Part shown: piece after piece, positions 37,599 to 47,435 of the stretch | Position numbering within the stretch: position 1 is the stretch's first letter | How the letters are laid out: every line of letters begins with the position of its first letter | DNA from: Streptomyces griseochromogenes | Lineage (GTDB): Bacteria; Actinomycetota; Actinomycetes; Streptomycetales; Streptomycetaceae | Length of the DNA stretch: 64,000 nucleotides | Assembly (NCBI RefSeq): GCF_001542625.1 | Contig: NZ_CP016279.1 | Coordinates: forward strand, 9,176,001-9,240,000 | Direction of reading: 5' to 3' | Translations under genes and position numbers: made by a program | Notes under the pieces: model-generated | What the model was told of the DNA's origin: nothing | The model's database searches: none | The model's input: the letters and a program-made list of their open reading frames with translations, nothing else

Positions 37599-39425
37599 TC
37601 ACTCCGCCTGGAGCACCAGGAGGGCCAGGTCGTCCTCCGGCTGGCCGCCGCCGAAGTCGTGCACCAGGCGGCGGATCCTTTCCGCGATCAGCTCGGCGTT
37701 CAGGCCCGCACAGCCGGACAGGGCCCGCGCGAGTCCGTCGCCGTCGTCGAACTGACGCGAGCCCGAGCGCCGCTCGGTCACCCCGTCGGTGACGCACAGC
37801 AGGCTGTCACCGGGTCGCAGGTCGATGGTCTCGCTGGTGTACGTCTCGTCCTCGACCACCCCGAGCAGGGTCTGCGGCCGGGCGGCGGTGCGCACCTCGC
37901 CGTCGGGGTGCAGGATCAGCGGCAGCGGGTGCCCGGCGGAGGCGAGGGTGCAGCGGACGCCGTCGTCGTGCGGGGTCAGCTCGCCGTAGAGGAGGGACAG
38001 GAAGCGGGTCTGCGGGCCGTCCCCGGGGGCGACGGGCCGGCCGCCGGCGGCGACCAGGGCGCGGGCGGCCGCGTCGGCGGCCTCGGTGGCGTCGTCCAGG
38101 AGGAGCTGGTTGAGGCGGTCGAGGACGTCGGCGACCCGGTAGCCCTCGCGGGCGAGCAGGCGCAGCCAGGGGCGGGCGAGCCCGATCACGACCGCCGCCT
38201 CGGGGCCCTTGCCCTGGACGTCGCCGACCGCGAAGCACCAGCGGCCGTCGCCCGCCGGGAAGAGGTCGTAGAAGTCGCCGCTCGGGCCGCCCTTGTCACA
38301 GGGCTCGTAGACGAGCGCGCTGCGCATCCCGGGGATCTCGGCGACCGCGCCGGGCAGCAGGCCACGCTGCAGGACGGCGCTGATGGTGGCCTGCCGGGCG
38401 TACTGGCGGGCCGCGCCGATGGCGAGGGCCACCCGGCGGCTGAGGTCCTCGACGAGGCCGGTGACCTCGTCGGGGAACCTGTGCGGGCCGCAGCGCCCGA
38501 TGACCAGCGTGCCGAGCGGCCGGCCGCCCGCTATGAGCCGGTAGGCGAGTGCCGTGCGGTCGGCGCCCCGCGGGCCCAGCGCCTCGCCGGGCCAGGGGTA
38601 GGGCTCCGGGCCGGAGTGCAGTGCGTCGCGCGGGGGCGGTGGGTCCTTCTCCAGGGCGCGGGTCAGTTCCTCGATCCGGTTCTCGCTGGCGTGCCACACG
38701 CGTGCGGGCGGGCCGCCGTCTCTGCCGCGCACGCTCGCCTCGTCCTCCAGCCACACCGCGCACCAGTCGGCGAGCCTGGGCACGATCAGCTGTCCGGTGA
38801 GGGCCGCGACCAGGTTCTCGTCGAGCTGTCCGGCGAGCAGGTCGGAGGCTTCGGCGAGAAAGGACAGCGCGCCCCGGCCCAGCCAGTCCCGGTCGGCTCC
38901 GGGGCGCTGCGGCTGCGGGGCGAGGGCCTCGGCGGCCTCCAGGGCGGGGACCGGGGCGGGCCCGTCCGGCTCGTCGCGGCCGCCGGGCGGCAGGCGCGCC
39001 CACACCGTCTTGGCGCCGGTGCGATAGGTGACGCCCCAGGACTCGGCGAGCGTGGCGACCAGACGCAGCCCGCGCCCGTGGTCGGAGACCTCGTACGGCG
39101 CCTCGCCGCTCGCGCCGTCGCGCGGGGCGCGGGAGGGGTGGCGGTCGCAGACCTCGACGACGAAGGCGCCGGTGTCCTCCATGCGCCATTCGACCTCCAC
39201 GTCCGTACCGGCGTGGACCACGGCGTTGGTGACGAGTTCGCTGACGACGGCCATCGCGTCGTCGAGCAGGCGCACGGAAACCCCGGGGACCTCGGCCAGC
39301 GCGGCGCGCACCAGGACACGGGCGGAGCCGGGCGCGAGGGGGCTGCCGGGCAGGGTGGTACGCCCCTGTGCCGCGAAGGCCTGGGGCTCGTTCTCCCGCT
39401 GCGCCGGTATGGCAGCCATGTCCAT
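37599..39425 (-). CDS. SpoIIE-type PP2C phosphatase with HATPase and GAF domains
   Basis: About 608 residues. Residues 30-150 are an anti-sigma-factor-like HATPase (VVSELVTNAVVHAG, SDHGRGLRLVATL). Residues about 190-350 are a GAF-like sensor. The C-terminal SpoIIE phosphatase has SGDFYDLFP, VGDVQGKGPEAA, LASAGHPLPLIL and LLCVTDGVTERR with the metal-binding Asp residues. Such fused proteins can both phosphorylate and dephosphorylate anti-anti-sigma factors, so this acts in stress sigma-factor switching. The start may be 39425 or the ATG two codons later. Confidence 0.88.
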   Translation of the reverse strand: MDMAAIPAQRENEPQAFAAQGRTTLPGSPLAPGSARVLVRAALAEVPGVSVRLLDDAMAVVSELVTNAVVHAGTDVEVEWRMEDTGAFVVEVCDRHPSRAPRDGASGEAPYEVSDHGRGLRLVATLAESWGVTYRTGAKTVWARLPPGGRDEPDGPAPVPALEAAEALAPQPQRPGADRDWLGRGALSFLAEASDLLAGQLDENLVAALTGQLIVPRLADWCAVWLEDEASVRGRDGGPPARVWHASENRIEELTRALEKDPPPPRDALHSGPEPYPWPGEALGPRGADRTALAYRLIAGGRPLGTLVIGRCGPHRFPDEVTGLVEDLSRRVALAIGAARQYARQATISAVLQRGLLPGAVAEIPGMRSALVYEPCDKGGPSGDFYDLFPAGDGRWCFAVGDVQGKGPEAAVVIGLARPWLRLLAREGYRVADVLDRLNQLLLDDATEAADAAARALVAAGGRPVAPGDGPQTRFLSLLYGELTPHDDGVRCTLASAGHPLPLILHPDGEVRTAARPQTLLGVVEDETYTSETIDLRPGDSLLCVTDGVTERRSGSRQFDDGDGLARALSGCAGLNAELIAERIRRLVHDFGGGQPEDDLALLVLQAE

Positions 39426-39563
39426 GCGGCAAGGGTGACAGACAGGCCCCACGGATAAGCGCAGAGTTACCGAAGTGGACAGCGGCGTACGAGAACTGTG
39501 CTAAAGGAGCGTCAGAAGACGGCCACTTTCGAGCGGGGCTGAACGCAAGCCCCCAGGGGGCGC

Positions 39564-39620
39564 GGGGACTGCGCGACCGGCCGCGTACCGTCCGCGGCCG
39601 AACGACGGCGCGCAGTCCCC
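39564..39620 (-). terminator. Long hairpin downstream of the acyl-CoA ligase gene
   Basis: GGGGACTGCGCG and CGCGCAGTCCCC form a perfect 12-bp stem, with a nested GGCCGCG/CGCGGCC stem in the loop. It lies 10 nt beyond the stop codon. This type of large GC hairpin is a common streptomycete terminator. Confidence 0.7.
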
Positions 39621-39629
39621 CCGGCGGCC

Positions 39630-41504
39630 CTAGGCCTCGCGCGACCCCGCGTACATCTCGTCGATGAGATGCCGGTACTCCCGCTCCACAACCGGCCGCT
39701 TCAGCTTCAGGCTCGGCGTGATCTCGCCGTGCTCCACATCCAGGTCGCGCGGCAGCAGCCGGAACTTCTTGATGGTCTGCCAGCGCTGCAGCCCCTCGTT
39801 GAGCTGCCTGACGTACCCGTCGACCATCTCGACCGTCTGCGGCGCGGCCACGATCTCGGCGTACGACTTGCCCTCCAGACCGTTCTCCTTCGCCCACTGG
39901 ACGATCGCGATCTCGTCCAGGGCGATGAGGGCGGTGCAGTAGTTCCGGTCGGCTCCGTGCACCAGGATGTTGGAGACGTACGGGCACACCGCCTTGAACT
40001 GGCCCTCGACCTCGGCGGGGGCGACGTACTTGCCGCCGGAGGTCTTGATGAGGTCCTTCTTGCGGTCGGTGATGCGCAGATAGCCGTCGGGCGACAGCTC
40101 GCCGATGTCCCCGGTGTGGAACCAGCCGTCGCTCTCCAGCACCTCGGTCGTCTTCTCGGGCTGCTGGTGGTAGCCCTGCATGACGCCGGGGCCGCGCAGC
40201 AGGATCTCGCCGTCCTCGGCGATGCGCACCTCCGTGCCGGGCAGCGGCTTGCCGACGGTGCCGGTGCGGTAGGCCTCGCCGGGGTTGACGAAGGAGGCCG
40301 CGGAGGTCTCGGTGAGGCCGTAGCCCTCCAGGATGTGGATGCCTGCGCCGGCGAAGAAGTAGCCGATCTCGGGGGCCAGCGCGGAGGCGCCCGAGACACA
40401 GGCGCGCAGCCTGCCGCCGAATGCCTCACGCAGCTTGGAGTAGACGAGGGCGTCGGCCACCTTGTGCTTGGCGGCCAGGCCGAAGGGCACGGCGGCGGTG
40501 CCGGTGCGCCGGAAGTTGTCCTGACTGGCCTTGGCGTACTCGCGGGCCACTTCGGCGGCCCACTGGAAGATCTTGTACTTGGCCGGGCCGCCCTCGCGGG
40601 CCTTGGCCGCGACGCCGTTGTAGACCTTCTCGAAGATGCGCGGCACGGCCGCCATGTACGTCGGCTGCACCACCGGAAGGTTGTCGATGATCTTGTCGAC
40701 GCGGCCGTCGACGGCGGTGACATGACCGACCTCGATCTGGCCGGAGGTGAGCACCTTGCCGAAGACATGGGCGAGCGGCAGCCACAGGTACTGCACGTCC
40801 TCGCCGCTGATCAGACCGGTCGCGGCGATGGCCTTGGCCATGTACGCCCAGTTGTCGTGCGGCAGGCGCACGCCCTTGGGACGGCCGGTGGTGCCGGAGG
40901 TGTAGATGAGGGTGGCGAGCTGGTCGCTGGTGATCGCGCCGACCCGCTCCTTGATCAGCTCGGGGTGCTCGTCCAGGTAGGCGGCACCGCGCTGCTCGAG
41001 CTCGGCGAGGGTCATGACCCAGTCGTTCGTCTCGACGCCGGCCGGGTCGATCACCACGACCTTGATCAGCGCGGGCAGCTCGCCGCGCTTCTCGACCGCC
41101 TTGGCGAGCTGGGCCGCGTCCTCGGCGATCAGCACCCGGCTCTCGGAGTCGGAGAGGATGAACGCCGACTCGTCGGCGTTGGTCTGCGGGTAGACCGTCG
41201 TGGTGGCGCCGCCCGCGCACATGATGCCGAGGTCGGCGAGGATCCACTCGACGCGGGTCGAGGAGGCGAGCGCCACCCGCTCTTCCGGCCGTACGCCCAG
41301 TTCGATGAGCCCGGCCGCGATCGCGTAGACCCGCTGCGCCGCCTCGCCCCAGCTCAGCGACTTCCAGTCGTCCGGGCCCTGCCCGGAGGCGGGCGGGACG
41401 GGGTAGCGATAGGCCTCGGCGTCCGGTGTGGCCGCCACGCGCTCCAGGAAGAGGGCCGCCACGGACGGCGGACGGTTCTCGATCAAGGTCTGTGTGTCGC
41501 TCAC
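39630..41504 (-). CDS. Long-chain fatty acid-CoA ligase
   Basis: The 624-residue protein of the ANL superfamily has IYTSGTTGRPKGVRLPH (P-loop, near residue 205), GYGLTETSAASF, WFHTGDIGELSPDG and ITDRKKDLIKTSGGKYVAP with the A8 hinge. It activates fatty acids with ATP and CoA and resembles mycobacterial FadD15. The start at 41504 is an ATG. A palindrome 83 nt upstream (41587-41596) may be its operator. Confidence 0.92.
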   Translation of the reverse strand: MSDTQTLIENRPPSVAALFLERVAATPDAEAYRYPVPPASGQGPDDWKSLSWGEAAQRVYAIAAGLIELGVRPEERVALASSTRVEWILADLGIMCAGGATTTVYPQTNADESAFILSDSESRVLIAEDAAQLAKAVEKRGELPALIKVVVIDPAGVETNDWVMTLAELEQRGAAYLDEHPELIKERVGAITSDQLATLIYTSGTTGRPKGVRLPHDNWAYMAKAIAATGLISGEDVQYLWLPLAHVFGKVLTSGQIEVGHVTAVDGRVDKIIDNLPVVQPTYMAAVPRIFEKVYNGVAAKAREGGPAKYKIFQWAAEVAREYAKASQDNFRRTGTAAVPFGLAAKHKVADALVYSKLREAFGGRLRACVSGASALAPEIGYFFAGAGIHILEGYGLTETSAASFVNPGEAYRTGTVGKPLPGTEVRIAEDGEILLRGPGVMQGYHQQPEKTTEVLESDGWFHTGDIGELSPDGYLRITDRKKDLIKTSGGKYVAPAEVEGQFKAVCPYVSNILVHGADRNYCTALIALDEIAIVQWAKENGLEGKSYAEIVAAPQTVEMVDGYVRQLNEGLQRWQTIKKFRLLPRDLDVEHGEITPSLKLKRPVVEREYRHLIDEMYAGSREA

Positions 41505-41586
41505 GACATCCTCCGGGGCCCGCGACAGTGCGGCTGGCTCAGGTGCGGCTGGGTTAACTCACGGTGGGGTTCGCGCTTGTTGTTTA

Positions 41587-41596
41587 ACTCGCGAGT
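41587..41596 (-). promoter_or_regulatory. Palindrome upstream of the acyl-CoA ligase gene
   Basis: ACTCGCGAGT is a perfect 10-bp palindrome inside an AT-richer stretch, with a TTAACTCAC half-site about 33 bp nearer the gene. It is a candidate TetR-type operator. Confidence 0.35.
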
Positions 41597-41777
41597 AACT
41601 ATCGAGCAGGGATCAGAGTAAGCCGCGACCGGCCGCTGCGTAAGGGGCATCGGCCTGTCTGTTTCCCCGCATGTTCCACGCAGAGCGACGCTACCCACGC
41701 GTAGGGGCCCGCCGCGCTTTCGCATGACGAGCCCCCGTTGTACCCGGTTTGCACACGCAAGCCGTTGTTACTCGCGG

Positions 41778-43652
41778 TTACTTCTTGCTCTTGGCCGACC
41801 CCGCGCTGTCATCGCTGGACAGGACCGCGATGAAGGCCTCCTGCGGAACCTCCACGGAACCCACCATCTTCATCCGCTTCTTGCCTTCCTTCTGCTTCTC
41901 CAGCAGCTTCCGCTTACGGGAGATGTCACCGCCGTAGCACTTGGCGAGGACGTCCTTGCGGATGGCGCGGATGGTCTCGCGGGCGATGACCCGGGAGCCG
42001 ATGGCGGCCTGGATCGGCACCTCGAAGGCCTGCCGCGGGATGAGCTCGCGCAGCTTGGCGACGAGCCGCACCCCGTACGCGTACGCGGCGTCCTTGTGGG
42101 TGATCGCCGAGAAGGCGTCCACCTTGTCGCCGTGCAGCAGGATGTCGACCTTGACCAGGGAGCTGGTCTGCTCGCCCGTGGGCTCGTAGTCCAGGGACGC
42201 GTAGCCGCGGGTCTTGGACTTCAGCTGGTCGAAGAAGTCGAAGACGATCTCCGCGAGGGGCAGCGTGTAGCGGATCTCGACGCGGTCCTCGGAGAGGTAG
42301 TCCATGCCGAGCAGGGTGCCGCGCCGGGTCTGGCACAGCTCCATGATCGAGCCGATGAACTCGGTGGGCGCGAGAATGGTGGCCCGTACGACCGGTTCGA
42401 AGACCTCGTTGATCTTGCCTTCGGGGAACTCGCTCGGGTTGGTGACCGTGTACTCGGTGCCGTCCTCCATGACCACGCGGTAGACCACGTTGGGGGCGGT
42501 GGCGATCAGGTCGAGGCCGAACTCGCGCTCCAGCCGCTCCCGGATCACGTCCAGGTGCAGCAGACCGAGGAAGCCGACACGGAAGCCGAAGCCGAGCGCG
42601 GCGGAGGTCTCCGGCTCGTAGACCAGCGCGGCATCGTTGAGCTGCAGCTTGTCGAGGGCCTCGCGCAGCTCGGGGTAGTCGGAGCCGTCCAGCGGATACA
42701 GGCCCGAGAAGACCATGGGCTTCGGGTCCTTGTAGCCGCCGAGCGCCTCGGTGGCGCCCTTGGCCTGGCTGGTGACGGTGTCACCGACCTTGGACTGGCG
42801 CACGTCCTTCACACCGGTGATGAGGTAACCCACCTCACCGACGCCGAGGCCGTCCGCCGGAAGCATCTCCGGTGAGCTGACGCCGATCTCCAGCAGCTCG
42901 TGGGTCGCGCCGGTCGACATCATCCTGATGCGCTCGCGCTTGTTGAGCTGGCCGTCGATGACACGGACGTACGTCACGACACCGCGGTAGGAGTCGTAGA
43001 CCGAGTCGAAGATCATCGCGCGGGCCGGCGCGTCGGCGACCCCGACCGGCGCCGGGATCTCCTTGACGACCTTGTTGAGCAGCGCGTCCACGCCGAGGCC
43101 GGTCTTGGCGGAGACCTTGAGAACGTCCTCCGGGTCGCAGCCGACGAGGTTGGCCAGCTCCTCGGCGAACTTCTCCGGCTGGGCCGCGGGCAGGTCGATC
43201 TTGTTCAGTACGGGGATGATCGTGAGGTCGTTCTCCATCGCCAGGTAGAGGTTGGCGAGGGTCTGCGCCTCGATTCCCTGGGCGGCGTCGACGAGGAGGA
43301 TGGTCCCCTCACAGGCGGCCAGCGACCGCGAGACCTCGTAGGTGAAGTCGACGTGCCCCGGGGTGTCGATCATGTTGAGGATGTGCGTCGTGCCCTGGTC
43401 GGGGCCCTCGGTCGGGGCCCAGGGCAGACGCACCGCCTGGGACTTGATCGTGATGCCGCGCTCGCGCTCGATGTCCATCCGGTCGAGGTACTGAGCACGC
43501 ATCTGCCGCTGCTCGACCACACCGGTCAGCTGGAGCATCCGGTCGGCGAGCGTGGACTTGCCGTGGTCGATGTGCGCGATGATGCAGAAATTGCGGATCA
43601 GAGCCGGGGCGGTACGGCTCGGCTCGGGCACATGGTTAGGGGTCGCGGGCAC
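41778..43652 (-). CDS. lepA: Elongation factor 4 (LepA)
   Basis: From GTG at 43652 (AGGA upstream) this gives 624 residues. The G-domain has [26 protein letters not shown] and NKIDLP. Domains II, III and V and the LepA-specific C-terminal domain with [20 protein letters not shown] follow. EF4 back-translocates or remodels stalled ribosomes. It is divergent from rpsT across 225 bp, a common arrangement in actinobacteria. Confidence 0.96.
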   Translation of the reverse strand: MPATPNHVPEPSRTAPALIRNFCIIAHIDHGKSTLADRMLQLTGVVEQRQMRAQYLDRMDIERERGITIKSQAVRLPWAPTEGPDQGTTHILNMIDTPGHVDFTYEVSRSLAACEGTILLVDAAQGIEAQTLANLYLAMENDLTIIPVLNKIDLPAAQPEKFAEELANLVGCDPEDVLKVSAKTGLGVDALLNKVVKEIPAPVGVADAPARAMIFDSVYDSYRGVVTYVRVIDGQLNKRERIRMMSTGATHELLEIGVSSPEMLPADGLGVGEVGYLITGVKDVRQSKVGDTVTSQAKGATEALGGYKDPKPMVFSGLYPLDGSDYPELREALDKLQLNDAALVYEPETSAALGFGFRVGFLGLLHLDVIRERLEREFGLDLIATAPNVVYRVVMEDGTEYTVTNPSEFPEGKINEVFEPVVRATILAPTEFIGSIMELCQTRRGTLLGMDYLSEDRVEIRYTLPLAEIVFDFFDQLKSKTRGYASLDYEPTGEQTSSLVKVDILLHGDKVDAFSAITHKDAAYAYGVRLVAKLRELIPRQAFEVPIQAAIGSRVIARETIRAIRKDVLAKCYGGDISRKRKLLEKQKEGKKRMKMVGSVEVPQEAFIAVLSSDDSAGSAKSKK

Positions 43653-43741
43653 GCAGGGTCCTGTCTCTTGAGGCGCCTTATGCCTCGGGTCGGATCGATA
43701 CGTAGTCTCCATGGTCCCACGCGGAGCGACCGGGGACCGTT

Positions 43742-43771
43742 TTGGGCCGCCCGGAGGGCCACTGGTACTGT
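43742..43771 (+). promoter_or_regulatory. Candidate rpsT promoter
   Basis: TTGGGC (43742-43747) and TACTGT (43766-43771) are 18 nt apart, acceptable for a housekeeping-sigma promoter. This leaves a leader of about 100 nt before the GTG start. Confidence 0.5.
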
Positions 43772-43877
43772 AGATGGCTGTGCCTCATGCCCACTCGGCG
43801 CGAGGCGCGACAGGAAATTTTGGATCACCGGTACGGGACCCGAGCGGCCCCGCACCAGAACCTGAAAAGGCTCCTTC

Positions 43878-44138
43878 GTGGCGAACATCAAGTCCCAGAT
43901 CAAGCGGATCAAGACCAACGAGAAGGCCCGGCTGCGCAACAAGGCCGTCAAGTCCTCTCTGAAGACCGCGATCCGCAAGGCCCGTGAGGCCGCTGCCGCG
44001 GGTGACACCGAGAAGGCCACCGAGCTGCAGCGCGCTGCCGCTCGTGCGCTCGACAAGGCCGTCTCCAAGGGCGTCATCCACAAGAACCAGGCCGCCAACA
44101 AGAAGTCGGCGCTTGCTTCCAAGGTCTCGTCCCTCTAG
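43878..44138 (+). CDS. rpsT: 30S ribosomal protein S20
   Basis: The 86-residue protein starts at GTG ([20 protein letters not shown]) and is the usual basic three-helix bundle with [16 protein letters not shown] at the end. It binds the 5' domain of 16S rRNA. It is monocistronic, and an AAGG lies upstream. Confidence 0.97.
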   Translation: MANIKSQIKRIKTNEKARLRNKAVKSSLKTAIRKAREAAAAGDTEKATELQRAAARALDKAVSKGVIHKNQAANKKSALASKVSSL

Positions 44139-44342
44139 GGCTGAACCTCCTTCTGATCTGACCGCCGGAAGGACCCAGAGCGGGCCCTCTCTCATCCGCT
44201 CCCGACCGGCACCCCAGAGCCTGTTCGCGGCCTGCGTTCGCCACGCGGGAACGGGCTCGCCAGCTTGGTCCGAGGCCCCGGTGCCCTCCCTTCCCCAGGG
44301 TGGGCGGCGGGGCCTTCGGCATGGCCGCCCACGGCTCGTGCG

Positions 44343-44738
44343 TCACCCCCAGAACGCGTTGTCCAGGTCGATGTCCGGTACGCACTGGTCGATGTCGGTG
44401 ATCTTGTCCCCGACGATCCGGAAGACGAGGCACCCGTCCTCGTGATACCGCCTGCCCTCCCGCTCCGCCGTGATGTGGTGCAGGGCGACGGCATGGCCCC
44501 GGCCGTCGACGAACACGTCGCGCAGGTCGGCGCGCAGACTGCCACCCGTCTCCTGGAAGAGCCGGCGATACATGCCGATGACCGCGTCCTGGCCCTTGAA
44601 GTCACCGGAGACCGGGTGACTGCCGGGCACGTGCTGGGTGGCGTCCGCCGTCATCAGCTCGCGCAGGGCGTCCAGGTCGGCATGGAAGAAGGCGTCGTAA
44701 CTCTTACGGACCAACGTCGCATGCGGATGTTCAGCCAT
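44343..44738 (-). CDS. SnoaL/NTF2-like protein
   Basis: The 131-residue protein reads HATLVRKSYDAFFHADLDAL, then HVPGSHPVSGDFKGQDAVI, then EDGCLVFRIVGDKITDIDQ, the cone-shaped alpha+beta barrel of SnoaL-like polyketide cyclases and ketosteroid-isomerase relatives. Members have varied or no catalysis. No biosynthetic genes are next to it, so the role is open. The start is ATG at 44738; a second ATG lies 4 codons upstream. Confidence 0.8.
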   Translation of the reverse strand: MAEHPHATLVRKSYDAFFHADLDALRELMTADATQHVPGSHPVSGDFKGQDAVIGMYRRLFQETGGSLRADLRDVFVDGRGHAVALHHITAEREGRRYHEDGCLVFRIVGDKITDIDQCVPDIDLDNAFWG

Positions 44739-44840
44739 GGCGACCGCCACCTTCCAGTGCCTCGGCGATGGACGGCTGACACCTACGATTCTCCTCGCAG
44801 GCCACCGCCGGGCGACCGGACCGCCGCGGCCGGGCCCGCC

Positions 44841-45830
44841 CTAGGCGCGTCCCCTGGAGCGTGCGGCCCGGGCGACGGTCACGACCGCCTTCTCCAGGGC
44901 GTACCCGGGGTCGTCGCCGCCGCCCTTCACACCCGCGTCGGCCTCGGCGACGGCTCTGAGTGCCACCGCGACCCCGTCGGGCGTCCAGCCCCGCATCTGC
45001 TGCCGCACCCGGTCGATCTTCCAGGGCGGCATGCCCAGTTCCCGCGCGAGGTCGGCGGGCCGGCCGCCGCGCGCCGACGACAGCTTGCCGATCGCCCGCA
45101 CGCCCTGCGCGAGCGCACTGGTGATCATCACCGGCGCGACGCCGGTCGCCAGCGACCACCTGAGCGCTTCCAGCGCCTCGGCGGTACGCCCCTCCACGGC
45201 CCGGTCGGCGACGGTGAAGCTGGATGCCTCGGCCCGCCCGGTGTAGTACCGCCCGACGACGGCCTCGTCGATCGTCCCCTCGACGTCGGCGACGAGCTGC
45301 GCCACCGCCGACGCCAGCTCCCGCAGGTCGCTGCCGATCGCGTCGACCAGGGCCTGGCAGGCCTCGGGCGTGGCCGACCGCCCGAACGAGCGGAACTCCC
45401 CTCTCACGAACGCCAGCCGGTCCGCCGGCTTGGTCATCTTCGGGCAGGCCACCTCACGCGCCCCCGCCTTGCGCGCGGCGTCCAGCAGCCCCTTGCCCTT
45501 GGCACCGCCCGCATGCAACAGCACCAGCGTGATCTCCTCGGCGGGAGACCCCAGGTAGGCCTTCACATCCTTGATCGTGTCGGCGGACAGATCCTGCGCA
45601 TTGCGTATGACCACGACCTTGCGCTCGGCGAAGAGCGAGGGACTGGTCAGCTCGGCGAGTGTGCCGGGCTGTACCTGGTCCGGGGTGAGGTCTCGTACGT
45701 CCGTGTCGGCGTCGGCGGCCCTGGCGGCGGCCACCACCTCCTGCACGGCACGGTCGAGCAGGAGGTCCTCCTGGCCCACGGCAACGGTCACCGGGGCGAG
45801 AGGGTCGTCATTCGCAGTCTTCCTGGCCAT
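44841..45830 (-). CDS. holA: DNA polymerase III subunit delta
   Basis: The 329-residue protein of the HolA family has VTVAVGQEDLLLDRAVQEVV, LFAERKVVVIRNAQDL, LRELASAVAQLVADVEG and the C-terminal clamp-loader collar. Delta opens the beta clamp during loading. The second-strand Walker motif is absent, as is normal for delta. In streptomycetes it lies between rpsT and comEC, as here. Confidence 0.92.
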   Translation of the reverse strand: MARKTANDDPLAPVTVAVGQEDLLLDRAVQEVVAAARAADADTDVRDLTPDQVQPGTLAELTSPSLFAERKVVVIRNAQDLSADTIKDVKAYLGSPAEEITLVLLHAGGAKGKGLLDAARKAGAREVACPKMTKPADRLAFVRGEFRSFGRSATPEACQALVDAIGSDLRELASAVAQLVADVEGTIDEAVVGRYYTGRAEASSFTVADRAVEGRTAEALEALRWSLATGVAPVMITSALAQGVRAIGKLSSARGGRPADLARELGMPPWKIDRVRQQMRGWTPDGVAVALRAVAEADAGVKGGGDDPGYALEKAVVTVARAARSRGRA

Positions 45831-45916
45831 CGCTCAAAGCATCCCACGCGGCACTGACAACGAACCGGCCGCGCACCCCGACAGGTCCCCGACCGCACCC
45901 GGAGTCCGTCTCGGGG

Positions 45917-46162
45917 TCACGGCTCCTCGCGCCAGCCGTCCCACTCCCCCGCGAACGCGTCCAGCTCGGCGGGGTCCAGGCGTTCACCCGCGTCGTGCAG
46001 GACGACCAGCCACTGGGCGTCCTCGGCGTCGTCCTCGCCGGCCAGGGCGTCCCGGACGAGCTGGGGCTCCTCGTCGAGGCCGAAACGCTCCCTGAGCGCC
46101 TCGGCCGCCTCCTCGGCGGCATCACGGTCGGGCAGCACCAGCACATGTCTCACATCACTCAC
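45917..46162 (-). CDS. Small acidic protein of unknown function
   Basis: From GTG at 46162 this is 81 residues: VSDVRHVLVLPDRDAAEEAA, then many Asp/Glu (VRDALAGEDDAEDAQWLVVL) and WDGWREEP at the end. The ferredoxin-like alternation of strand and helix is typical of small actinobacterial proteins without an assigned role. It lies between holA and an N-acetyltransferase, on the same strand. Confidence 0.65.
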   Translation of the reverse strand: MSDVRHVLVLPDRDAAEEAAEALRERFGLDEEPQLVRDALAGEDDAEDAQWLVVLHDAGERLDPAELDAFAGEWDGWREEP

Positions 46163-46358
46163 GGGCCCATTCTCCGGCACCCCGCCGGTACCGAAGCTCC
46201 AGGTCAACCCTCGGGCACCGGCCGCCGCACGGCCCGTACCCGCCTCCGCACCGCCCGCACCAGCGGCCGCCCCCGGGGCACGAGCGGTACGTCGAGGCCG
46301 CCCCGGACGCCCGGCCCGGCCACCATCACGATGCCCCGCGCCGGCATGCCCCGCCGGC

Positions 46359-47249
46359 TCACGGTGAAGTCGTCGCGGTGGAGTTCGGCGGTGAGCCGCC
46401 GGGCCGCCGGTCGTCCCGGTCCCGGTTTCGCACGGCCGGTACGGAGCTCAGCCCGATCCCGAATCGCTCTCGGTACACCGCCAGCACCTCCTCGTCGGTG
46501 CCCAGTTCCCGTGTCTCCTTCCTTCCGCCGGCCGCCGTCGTGGTCAACTTCCGCCCGCTGAGCGTGATCCGTCCTCCGTCCTCGGTCACCCGTGAACACA
46601 CCAGGGACCGGGTGAAGTGCGACTGCGGCGAGGTGCTGTGCCACCAGGCCCCGGACACGAAGTCCCCGAGCACCCGGGGCCGCCGCTCCAGCCGGTACTC
46701 CGGCCTGCCGTCCCGTACGACGTCCAGGTCCACCGCCCCGGCCGCGCCGCCCCCGCCGTCGCGCACGCCGGCCGCGTCCGGGCCGGCCTCCGCCACCCGG
46801 AACGTCCCGCAGGGGTCCGCCTGCTCCCCGCGCTCCGCGAACGCCAGCGGAAAGTGGCTGTGCGCCCCGAACCCGACATCGGCCAGCCAGTCACCGCCGT
46901 CCTCCGTCCGTACCCGCAGCGCGAGGTGGTCGTACGGGATCCCGAGCCGCCCCTCGTCCCCGTACACCCGCGCCGCGAGCAACTCGACCTCGTAGCCGAG
47001 GGCGGCGAGCAACGCCCCGAACGCGCCGTTGAGTTCGTAGCAGAAGCCACCCCGTCGGGCCTCGACCACCTTGTCCAGCAACCGCTTCTCCTCCAGCACG
47101 ATCTCCTCACCGAGGTGGATCGACAGGTTCTCGAAGGGGACGGTCCGCAGATGGAGCAGGTGCAGCTCGCGCAGCGCCTCGGCGGTGGGCCGCTGCGGGC
47201 GCTCGGCCCCGAGCCGGCGGAGATAGGCGTCGATCTGGCTTGAGTTCAT
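46359..47249 (-). CDS. Arylamine N-acetyltransferase
   Basis: The 296-residue protein has RTVPFENLSIHLGEEI, the catalytic Cys in RRGGFCYELNGAF (near residue 71), the His in IPYDHLALRV and the Asp in WLADVGFGAH. The triad is complete. It transfers acetyl from acetyl-CoA to arylamines and hydrazines, and in actinomycetes some act on amide formation in natural products. The last about 30 residues (Arg/Asp/Ser-rich) extend past the usual end and may be unstructured. Confidence 0.92.
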   Translation of the reverse strand: MNSSQIDAYLRRLGAERPQRPTAEALRELHLLHLRTVPFENLSIHLGEEIVLEEKRLLDKVVEARRGGFCYELNGAFGALLAALGYEVELLAARVYGDEGRLGIPYDHLALRVRTEDGGDWLADVGFGAHSHFPLAFAERGEQADPCGTFRVAEAGPDAAGVRDGGGGAAGAVDLDVVRDGRPEYRLERRPRVLGDFVSGAWWHSTSPQSHFTRSLVCSRVTEDGGRITLSGRKLTTTAAGGRKETRELGTDEEVLAVYRERFGIGLSSVPAVRNRDRDDRRPGGSPPNSTATTSP

Positions 47250-47435
47250 ACCCCCAGTCTGTGCCCAGCCTCCCGCATGGTGCCGGGTTCGGCCGCGTCC
47301 AGGGGGTACCGGTCAGCCGCCGTGGGTGCCGGCCGGTCCTCCGACTCCTCACGTCCCTGCTCCGGACGCCTCGTCCTCCATGGTCCCGGCTGCCTCCGTC
47401 CGATCGGCCGAAGCCGCCAGCCCGCCTCGCCTCCC

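Noticed and set aside
46204..46644. Possible short gene between the 81-aa protein and the N-acetyltransferase
   Set aside because: It mostly overlaps the acetyltransferase in another frame. The free part (Arg/Val/Pro-rich) has no recognisable motif and no good start.
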